From the NCBI RefSeq assembly GCF_000699445.3, contig NC_067196.1, forward strand, positions 93,127,364 through 93,191,363: a stretch of DNA of 64,000 nt, written 5' to 3'. Shown in pieces: positions 46,802 to 58,800 of the stretch. The notes beneath the pieces are model-generated. The model was given only the letters and a program-made list of their open reading frames with translations. It had not been told where the DNA came from and did not search any database. The DNA comes from Schistosoma haematobium. Its lineage: Eukaryota; Platyhelminthes; Trematoda; Strigeidida; Schistosomatidae. Numbering within the stretch: position 1 is the first letter of the stretch; each line of letters begins with the position of its first letter. The position numbers were made by a program, and so were the translations under genes.

Positions 46802-49800
46802 CTGGGGTACAAAAAGTAGAATACAAAGAACATGTGTAAGCTAGGGGAGGAAGACATGAAACTAATTGACATTACTTTATGAGGGTGACTTACACTTTTC
46901 TTTATATGTTAATATAAGTCTATGATGTGAGTAGTTAGTGGACAACAATTGATATAACCAAGTTTTATGGCATATGAATCACTAATTATCAAGTGAAACC
47001 AATTCCAATTCTCACCTATATGCTGGGGATAAATGATGCGGCGGCACTGAAAAGAAGTCTTCCTGCTGCCTAATTAGTTTCACTATACAATACCAAGTGT
47101 TTTTTACACCATTCAAAAATACATCTATATCCTCCCGATGTCATATCCAATTACGTTTATGAATTTACATGTACCTGCCGTAGTAAGTATATAAGAAGGG
47201 TAGAGAGAAGGGCCTTTACTAGGTTTTCTGAACACATTCCCAGGAACCTACTGCTGAAAGGGAGTAAAATCTTTACAAGTGAAATAGCCAGACACCTAAT
47301 GGATATAGTGGACATGACGTGAATGTGGGTAATGGATCTAATATAATAAACGAATAGAAAACAGCCATTTTATTCCGTTTGGCTGAGGCAATCGCTTTCA
47401 AACGTTTTTGACCTTATCTATATATACAACAGGAAAGGGTGATTAACCTTTCCCTGCCATTATGATTGGATACTTATCTTATAACTTCTATGAAGTTCGT
47501 TTATTCAACCCTGTCCACAAGCTTTTTATCTTTAATATTCCTTCGTCTTCTGAAATTCATCTATCACACAACCTTATTGATATTCACATACTTGTTTATT
47601 TTATCGTGTTGTGTAATTATCTAGACACCAACTTCATCACTTTCACAACATATATTATCTTGATTATGATTATTAAGAACTATAACATCTGTTCTACTCT
47701 CCATTATTACTTTACAGTATAGTGATACACGTTGATCTTAACTATGTTTCTTCATACACTTTGGGTCAAATGATTTTAGTAACATACCGAACATTTACTT
47801 AAATTTCACACACTAAATTATGCTAATAAAGTATGCTAATAATTACATTAATAATCTTAGTTTTAGGTTGCATGTAACTGATGAAAAACCGTGAAAGAGA
47901 ATGAATTCATTTTATTTTTTAAACCTTGTTATTCTTGCTGTGTATACATTTATTAAGGGATCTGTGTGGATGAAAGGATTTAAAGTTCCACAGAATCAAA
48001 AAACGAATATAATCGAGTCTATTTCTGAAACACGAGATTTTATTCTGAACACATACTACAAGTACTTAATGCTAACACGCAAATATATAGTTCATACAAG
48101 AAATTCGCTTTAAATACTGTGAATAGAATTCATAAACAAACCACCGTTAATACTATTTTCTATCTTATAACCATTTCCTCATTAAATAAACACACCATCG
48201 ACGCTCAACTGTAGTTTGAGCTGACATTTTACAAATATGTTCTTTATCCTTAATGTCTTACGTCAACTAAGCGCCTAAATATTGTGAAACTAATCATTTA
48301 AATTTGTACGAAAGTTCTTGAAAATGAGATAGTTGTATAGTTACGACAGATTTACAACAGATACTCAATGAATTACGTAGGCAACTACTACTTGTGATCA
48401 GAAAAAGCAATTTTCATTGGTAACAGTGGATTGTATAAAAATCCAGAATTTCGTTTATTGTTAACCATCTGTTTCTACTTTTCACTTCCTGTCATTAATT
48501 TTGTTATTATTTAAAGTAGACAAAGATTAAAAAACGTGAAAAATTATAAATCTTAACAGAATGATCGATAATATTTGTTAAATTACTTTCAGATTACAAC
48601 TTCTTTGAGTATTACCAACATGTTTTATAATCACTTGCATAACAGCTTGTGGTTGAGTTGGTTGAGGTCCTAATTCTAATTCAATTTTCTTTGAAAAATG
48701 AGTTAAAACAATATCAATGTTTTGTACCACATTCTGAAATTTCAAAATTATGAAATACATAGTATGATGTTATATTGGAATTAAACAACTAGTACAGATA
48801 CTTGAATCTTTTTATCAATAAGAAACACAGATATAAGCGAGTTTATCATTAGAAAGATGAAAAGTAATTAATATCTAGACCATTATATCAAAGAATAATA
48901 ATCATTAGTGAAGTTGGAATAGAGGGACTCGATTGGCCATGCTACTACTGATAACGAGGTAGGTGCTTGTTTAGATAAAATGCAATATTCAGATACTAAT
49001 CATATGAGTTTTAATACAGTGAAAACGTTAGTCAGTCCTATGCAGCATTACCTAATTATTTACGCCCGTTATACCTTGTGTTAGAGTATAGGCCGGCCAT
49101 CAGTATTTTTCATCCACCTCTGTCCTGGAAAATCCTTCCCAGTTGCTATTCAACTCAATCATTCTTGAAGGAGAAGCTCTGGAACACGTGGAAACTTTCA
49201 CGTATCTGGTCAGCACCATCGATGAACAGCGCGGATCTGATGCAGACGTAAGGACAAGGTTTGGAGAAGCAGAGGTAGTATTCCTACAATTGAGGAACAT
49301 ATAGAACTCAAAACAACTGCCAACCAATTTTAAAGTCTGAATCTTCAATACGAATGTCAAGACAGTCAGTCCTACTGTACGAAGCTGAAACGTGGAGAAC
49401 TACTACAGCCATCATCAAACATCTACAAGTATTTATAAAAATTGTCTAAGCAAGATACTCAATATCTGTTGGCCGGATACCATCAGCAACAACCTATTGT
49501 GGGAGAGAAGAAACCAGCTCCCATCTGAAGAGGAAATTAGGAAAAGACGATGGAAATGAATATGACATACATCATGGAAATCATCAAACCGTATCACTAG
49601 AAATGTGCTAACTTGGAACCCTAAATGGAAACTGAAAAGAGGAAGACCAAAGAACACACTACGTCGAGAATTCGAAACAGACATGAAAAGGATGAATAGC
49701 AACTGGGAAGGGTTGCCCAGGACATAGTTGTATGGAGAATGCTGGAGAGCGGCCTATGCTCCTCCATGAGGGATAACAGGCGTAGGTTATTCCTTTTACA

Positions 49801-52800
49801 ACCTACTATCCCAGGCACACTAGTTCCAATTCTATGTTTATAGTTACAAAGAAAAACGGTCTATGCATCTGCTTTTAAATTAATTACATAATTACGTATT
49901 GTGAAAAATTGTGTTGCCAGTATTGAAATATCGCAGAAGTAAATCTATCGCTTAATTTCAGCGTCGAAACAAATTTGTTCTAATAAGCAAATTTGATGGT
50001 CAGATTATTGAAGAAATTAAAGTTGACTAGAACAGTGAGCATTTGTCACATTTTGATTTTTTGGGATGGGTTTATGTAAGTGTTTTTTGAGTAGTTCTTT
50101 CGTAACAATCACTACTATATTACCTGAAAATGATTAAAGATAAAGGTAATGGAAAATTCAATTACATGAACAACTCTAACCTGAAACGATGGATGTGAAC
50201 GAAGTGATGTGAATGAATCCCTTTTATACAAAAGAGAATAAATTAAATCTGGATTCGACACCATCGTATGTGTAAGAATTGAATTAATAATTTCTAACAG
50301 CATTCGAATTACTTCTTCAAGTAAGGCTAATTCTTGAACCTACAATAAAAAACAGATATTGGTCGTAGGTTATCGTAACGAGGGTAACAACTAAAAAAAT
50401 ATTAGAGATAGACAAAACCTGTCTGTGATAGGTAATTTTCAAATGAACGTTAAGTTAATATTAATTGTTTTGCTGTAAAGAATTAAACAAAGACCTTCAT
50501 TACACACGTTGAACTATAAATACAAGAGGTTAAATGATGAAATTCATTTTAAAACACAAATACGAAATCAGTAATTTTGTAAAGAAATTTGATTAGCTTT
50601 ATTTGTACTTTAAGAAGATACAAACGTTTATTCTTTGAATTCTAAACGACTTAACAAGGTCAGACCTTCAGTGAAACTGATATTTCAACTTACTACTGAT
50701 AAGGATATTAGTAGATGATTATTCCTGTTCTGTAACTGAGTAAAACTACGAATATGTTGAATAAAATTATATGTGGGAAATGTTAAAATGTGCATCATCA
50801 CATAGAAACTAGTATCTTCTACGCACGTTCAGTAACAAAGCGCTATACGAAGCAAAGGTTATAACACTACTACTCGTAAGATAATTACATGAAAATAATG
50901 AGTAAACATAGAAAGTGTTATATCCTAGTGAAGATTACATTACGAGTAACGTCTGAGACCTATTAATGGACTAATATTATTTATATATTCTCATGGTATA
51001 AATATTCAGTAACTAGATTATGTATATTTATATTCCTCTTATCATAAGCTTTATTTTGTTCTATAAGTTATTTTTGTACGGTTTACTGTTCTTAAGCTAT
51101 GTTCAGTTTATTGACTACTTCCTCCCACGTTCACAACCACTTTTTGGCCTTATTGTGTACAAATGTTATTTCTTATTTTATGGTGCGTTGCGGTTTGTTT
51201 GTTTGATATATAGACCCAGTATGTCTGAAATAAATGATTCGATTCGATTCACATACTAGAAGCTGGTATTGGTGTTCTGGACTCAACTGGACGGGCTAGG
51301 CGAACATAGAACCAATAAAGACGCTAGGCTGCTCATACCGGTTGAACGTCATTGCTTTGGCACCGTGCTAAGACTGTATAAGTCGTATTTTCATCAGCGG
51401 ATAAATCATGTGGTAACTAACCGGACATAAAGTCACAACAGAAAGGATCAATAGTTTATGAAATCAACGAATGTGACATAATATACGGTGCCACGACCAC
51501 CTGAACAATACTCTCATTAACCATATTTTCATATCATAAAACAACAAAAACGAACCATTTCTTCCTGTGTATCAGATGATATAAGTGATGTATTTGATAG
51601 AAGTTTAGTGATTTCGGCAGCCGATTGTGATTGGTTGTCATCAGACATTTTACGCAAAATGTCCACCGTTTTATTATGACGCTTGATCAATAATTGCAGT
51701 AAACTGAAAATATACAAACAAGAAGACATCATTGAATTTAGAAGTCAATAGAATAACCATCTACTGATATAGAAGAAATAATGGGTTTAATTTCCAGCGT
51801 TGGAAATGATGAAAGTCATACATGTAATGCAACATTCCTTGCAAATTTCACGTAGCACATTATCTTGATTGATTTTGTTAGGTATGCAGAGGAATATACC
51901 AATAATTATCGTGTAAAGTCGAATGGTATCCTTGGATGTTAAATGGACATTTCCTATTGGTCGATATTTGTTTCACTTGTTAAATATTGTGTAAATGTTG
52001 TTTTCTATTTTGTGGTACGATGTGGTTTGTTTGGTTGGTATATAAACAGAGTATGTCTGAAATACAGTGATTCATATCTGAGAGGCTGTGACTTGCGTTC
52101 TGGACTCAACTGGCTGGGCTAGACAGGGAAGCAGGGCCAATCGGGACTCTAGGTCGTTCATTACGTGTTTACATGTCACTAATCCGATCGATATATACGC
52201 TGCTTATCAAAACCTGCAGTCCACACGTTACAACAGATTTCCGCAGTAACCCCGATTTACTAACCAGTAAAATCATTATAGCCTAGTAAATTTATTCTTA
52301 ATGTTAATGTATTTTTCTGAATGCTTTGAAATATGTTAATTTGTGAAGTGATCAAAGTGCTGATAACTATAATAAAAGAATAATGAGCATCTATTAGATA
52401 TGATTCAAATATAATAAATATTGAATTCTTTTTTCCTCTGACTTCAGCTTATCCAAAAAACAAACATTTCTGTGAATATTTATTGAGAGAGACCAACGAA
52501 GAACGGATTAAACAAGGAGCTATTGAGTAATGACGTCCTTAAAAGTACGGCAAAAAACACAAAAAAGATGAGCGAATCCGTATGAAACTTAAAGAGACTT
52601 TACCTACGAAAATTACACACTTTCTTCAAAGCACTAATAGGAATTGAAGAGGGAAGTTGATTATGAATACAGTGGTCTTGAGTGCTGTTAGAGGTTTGAG
52701 GGCGATTATTACTTCCCGGTTGCCCACACCGTGGAAGGGTTCTTCTGGAGGTACCTGAAAAGGAATTTCGATTAGAGGTGGTCCTAGTGACTTGAGAGCG

Positions 52801-55800
52801 TTACCATAGTGCCCAAGGGACAAATGTTTGAGGTCGGTCACACACGACCTTTATATGGGTGATTTTTGTGTTAGCTCCGTACTTGTTGAGACGTTACCTT
52901 CAGAGACGGATATCCGTGGGATAAGACGAGGTGCGCATTTTCAAAGTCGACCTTTTCTAACCCCACCCCTCCGTGTAGGAAGGCAGCATCGATGTTATGC
53001 TGGTTGTCTAAAGGAAACACCTTACTGCCGTCACACCTCTACACAGTCAGCAGTACGACTTCACCTTCGGACCTTAGGTTTGTTGCTTTTAGTCTTAGCA
53101 CTCTTCAACCGACCTGTCTGACATGGTAGGACCTTGAGGAACGGTTGTTCCAGCCAGTATAGCTTGGTTGCTTCATCACGATAGACAGGCATGACCACCA
53201 CGTCAAGGTAACAATAACGGTCGCGAGACAGTGATCCACAATACGCAATGGAATTATTTATTTATTTATTTATTTTAACACATAGATATTGGTACAAGGA
53301 AGCACCAAATACATATGCGGAACACAAATCTCATTCGATATGTATGGGGGCTGTGATACTGCCCGGGTGCCCAAACTGAAACAGGTGGTTTTCTTAGGGG
53401 ACCACACCCCGAGCCTTCGACCTGAAAGTCTAACCCACAAGGCAGTGGAGCATCGTAAGGAGATGCAGTACCATGTAAGCCGGTGACTAACGATTGGTTC
53501 ATACGCCATTTGTTCCCGCAGGATACTGGAGCCCATGTGCGTCATTGGTTTGGAATCCGGTTAAAGCGCCGGACATTCGCTTTTCGTCTTCTTATTTTCG
53601 TAAACACCCCCGCCGCGAGAAGGCAGTGAGTAGAACTTTTCTGGCAGAGGCTATATACGTGTGGACATGTGAGGGTATTTCGAGAGAGAGAGAGTGGACT
53701 CTCCCCACTCTCGGCCGTACCAGGGCATTTGGGGGCGTGTTTGTGTGTTGGGGGTGTTAAAAGCCTGCGACACCCGGTATTCTCAGCCGGTCACCCATGC
53801 AAGTACTGACCGGGCTCAACGTTGCTTAACTGAGGTGATCGGACGAGAAGTGGTGCTTTCAACGTGGTATGGTCGCTGGCATACGCAATGGAAGATGATC
53901 ACACAATATCGTGAATTGACGAGAGTCTAGTGGTTAAGAGATTAGGCATTCGTGTGTGAAATTGAAGGTCCTGGATTCGATTTTCTAAAGCGGAATCCTG
54001 GATCTGCACTGTCGATGAATCCCATATTACGAATAAACGATATCACAATAGTCCCTAATTCTCAATGTTAGTCCAACTAAGATTTTAAACTACGAAAATA
54101 TTTGGCAATTAATTGTTTAGAGGACACATAAGAAAGTGTAGTGAGTAGTTATATTATATCGTATTATGTATTAATAAACCAATTTATAGTTACGATAATA
54201 ACGACAGATATTATTTGAGAGAAAAGTGAAATCGTGATAAGATTCAAAGGTACTATTTATGTTTCATGAAAACTAATAATTAGGTAAAAAAAATCTGAAT
54301 AATTGTAATTTTTTTTAAATTAATAACTACATCCAAGGTGTAAAAAAAAATGATTATGTAAAATTACTTACCCAACTAGTGTATCACATGCATGAGGATG
54401 AAGTTTAGTAATTCGGGGGGATAAGTTTGCTAGAGTTGCCAAAATATTAACATGAAGGTATTTGTCCTAATTAATAAAGAATAACATTTACTTATAGTTT
54501 ACAGTTGTATGTTGAAGTTTTTTAAAATTTTAATTCATATCAAACAGATAAAAATAAATTTTAAAATAACTTCTTGATTACCATCTAAAAAGATAATCAT
54601 GTACACAAAGAAAAAGGTAGTCAATAAATATCATAACACAATACGAAGTCATGTAAATAGTTTCAACTGCTAATTATGAAAACGATGGATGATGAGACTA
54701 GTAAGAAATCGAAGTTATGCCTACAATACGTCAAAAACGTACAATCCTATTATACAATTAAAAATCATAATTGGTACAATACAGACGAAGACATGATGTG
54801 ACAAGATATTCAGCGAAAATACCAGAGATTATACTCATTTGTTTTGTATTGCTTTTGAATTCGTAGTTTAAAGGTTTAATCTAAAGAGTATCATAGACAA
54901 TCTACTTATTCATTAATTAAGCACATACTAAGAATGCTCAATATGAAACAAGTACGAGTGTACGGAGTGCACAAATAATATAATGCAACAAAGAACCCAA
55001 GGGGAAATAAGGAAGAAATTAAGCCACTTGAAACAAACGTTCTGATGTAGCAGTTTAGTATTGATGAAAGATGCCTATATACCTAAATGTGAAGCTACCT
55101 TATTCGACCATAAAAAAACACTAATTCCTGAGAAAATTAATCCAACTGGTGAACTAAACATGATAAATGACACTGAATAAATATTCTACAAATTGAATTT
55201 CTATTCAATTATTATATAAAGCTAAGGAAGTAATTATGCATTTTTGACAGCGACGGACTTCAGAAAGCTCATAAATGAAACAGATGTAAAGAAATTCCGA
55301 AAAAAATAATGTATCTTACCTTCAATTGGTTCAAATGGTATTGAATGGTACGACAAAGAACTAATACAGTTAAGCTTCCATATGAAACATTCGAAAGTCG
55401 ACGACTTGTTGACCACTGAACCCATTTAATATCCTTAAAAAGATAAGTTGGATAGTTGACGAAACAGTAGATAACAGCAAGAACAGAAAATAACATTTAT
55501 TAATTAATACAAAAGTGTACGCATAGAACAGAAAAACATCAGAATATGGGTAGCATTTTGAACAAACAAAAGGAGACCATAGGTACTTAAGTAGGTCATT
55601 TAAATAGTCAATGATTGATGAAACATCATGGTTTGACCCCTCCCAGTCATCCTTCAAAAGACCATAATAGTTAATAGGCCGTAACACAATTATGACACGT
55701 GGTCACCGTGTATATTTCTAATTTTAGTATTATTAGCTTTATTCAATATTATACTTTTGGTACAATACATAATTATCTGCACAAAGTACTTCAGCAAGTT

Positions 55801-58800
55801 TTCGTTTCTTACTTCTTGGTCGATCCTGGCGACAAATGTTGAATGGTCACCAGTTGGAAGTTAGCAGAATAATGTAAATTCTTTTCTCTGCAAATCGCCA
55901 GCGACCACAATGTAACTTGTACAGTGAAATGTTAAACTTTTCATAAACACACCTGAATAGGTTATGAGACTATTAGGCATAATGACGTGTTAAAATGAAC
56001 AAAGAAACAGACAACTTGTTTAAATATCTAGATTGCAGGAACAAGTTGTCCAGATACTCAAGCAGGCCGTTGGTCTAGTTTGGAATACTATACAAAAACG
56101 AAACACAATTTCTTAGGTGATTTTATTATATGGGAGAATAAGTATACAACTGACCAATTTTATTTCGGTTGTTTGTTTACTTAATCTCTGAAAAAGCAAC
56201 TTAAACTACGTTGCTAAACGTCAGAAACCCGAATTTTTACTCATAGCGGTACCAAAAATATATCATTATTTTATTATTAATACTCTACCTAGTGTTTAAT
56301 TTACACCATGGTATTGGTACCTAAAACTAACTAATCACTTGTTTTGAGCACCTACAACAATTTTAACATAAAAATTCCGAATACGGCTTTTGAAGATCTT
56401 TTCCACCATAACACACAAAAATAAGTAATTTAGAATGATAAATAATCATGTAGATACAATGGAATTCATTTGTCAAGCACAGATTTATGTGGATTGGTTG
56501 AAGATAGACATTAACACCGTGGGATGCAGGCTCAGTGGTTAAGCGTTCACGCGCATGGAGAACGGTCGAACTCACTAACCAATATTTGAAAGCCAAATAT
56601 TTCAGATGTAGAGCTGCTGAGAAATTAATAAAGGAGTGAAGCTCAGGAGCCTGGGTCCAAAGTGCCTCTAGTTCGAAAAAAAATAACCAAGCAGTTGGGT
56701 CACCTTAAAATACGTATTTAGAAAACTTCCTACAGACCTTTTAATATGTTGATTCAGTAGCTTCCAGCACACCTTGGCCGATAATTCAATTATACGAAAT
56801 AAAAAACGTGAGTCCAATATTTTTGTACATCAAGTGAACAACCAATCAAATTAGAAACGGAAATGGAAAATATTACACGACATTGTAAATACAGTGTATT
56901 TTCACTTGAAAGAGGTTTATAATCTCACGTCAAAGAATATTCTACTCAAAAACACTATTTTTCTACGATACCTACAACCTAGGAATTAAGTAAAGGGAAT
57001 TTTTTCTTATCAATTATATATGACTAAAAAGTTCAACAACATTCAACATCTGATTCTAAGAGGCACTTTTATCGACTTAGTCGACAATTTTTATTAATTT
57101 AAAACGTTTGTAATGAAACATGAGTAAAATTTATAAATTACTTAACAATGAGATGGCTAATAAAGTTTTAAAGAGAATAACAGTTAGTAACAATTCCTGA
57201 TTGAATACTCATTTCTTAATGATGAAATTATCAGTCTAATTACAACAAGAACAGAAGCAGTCAAAAGTTAAATAAGGAATTATTAACTTCAGATATTTAA
57301 ACATCTCATTACGAAAACCAACTTACCGGGAGTAATTAAATATTACGAACATAAACCTCTTACTATGTTTTCAGTCCAAACTAAACAATCAACGTAATTA
57401 CTCATCAGAGAGATTCAAAACTATTACGGTAACTGGTCACATAAATAAATTGACCAGGGCCCCCAAATGCCCTGGTATGATCGAGAGTGGAGAGTCAACT
57501 GTCCCTCTCCAAATGCTATCACATGACCATGTGCATACGACCACTACCAGGGAAGTCCCACTCACTGCCTTCTCGAGACACTAATGTTCTTTACGAAATT
57601 AAGAAGACGAAAAGAGAATGTACGGCGCCTTAACCGGGTTGGCGTTCACGGAGAGTCCGCCTGGGGGAGTTAGAAAACCCTGATTCCAAACCAATCGTGC
57701 ACATGGGCTCCAGTATCCTGACGGAACAAATAGCGTATGGACCAACTGTTGGTCACCAGCTACCATGGGACTGCATCTCCTGACGTTGCTCCACTGCCTC
57801 GTGGATCAGACCTTTAGGTCGAAGGCTTTGGGTGTGTCCCCCTAACAAAACCACCTACTTCAGTTAGGGCACCCGGGCAGTATCTCAGCACTCACATAAA
57901 TCGAATGATTCATGTGACTCATATCTATTTGGTGCCTCCTTGTACCAGTGTTTATGTGTTTAAATAAATATATAAGTAACGATTTGATTTGATTTTGTAT
58001 GACAAACAACAATTCTTGATTCACATATTACAATTTTAAATGGTATACGCTGCCTTAAATCTGGCCAATTTAATGGATTATTAATTTGGATTTATAATTG
58101 TAGAACTGTTAGGTCCCGATAAGCCTAATAAATGGTAATTTTTGGGATCCATTTGTGAACCGATAAAATGCGTATACTTTTATCGTATAATTGTTAATTA
58201 ACTAAACTATTCATATTCATGTCTCTCTTATCATAAGCTTTATTTTAACCTATAAACTGTTATTATACGTTTTTCCATTCTTGAATTATGCCCTGTCTAT
58301 AAGTCACTGCCTCCCACCTTCACAGCCACATTTGGCAAAATATTGTACAAATGTTATTTTCCATTTTATGGTACGATGTGGTCTGTCTGATTGGTATATA
58401 AACCCAGTATGTTTGAAATAAACCATTCATATTGCAGAGGCTGAGACTGGTGTTCTGGACATAACTGGCTGGGCTAGGCGGAAAGCAGGACCAATAAGGA
58501 CTCTAGACTGGTCGCACGGGTCTTACGCGTCATTGGTCCGATCGATAATTTACTGCTGTCTAATTGGCGGTATCGTTACGTTATACATTAACAGGGCACT
58601 CAGGCCACAAGTTATAACAAGAACCTGATGAGAAACTATTGAAAAGAATATTCTTCGTCTATATAATTGTGTTTTAAATAAATAACTCACTGATGTGTGA
58701 ATATCGCGTCCAAATTGTTCATTTTCCGTAAATATCAACAACAGAATTAATGCCATGTAGACAAGATGTGAATTATGTGACTGGGATTTATATAGAATAT

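Noticed and set aside
47462..47722. Ile/Phe-rich open frame resembling a membrane protein
   Set aside because: AT-rich intron sequence gives such hydrophobic frames by chance; it is antisense inside a dymeclin intron.
53763..53880. A functional 5S rRNA gene
   Set aside because: It has several changes at normally invariant bases, sits alone, and is enclosed with a SINE body by one target-site duplication; better explained as a SINE head.
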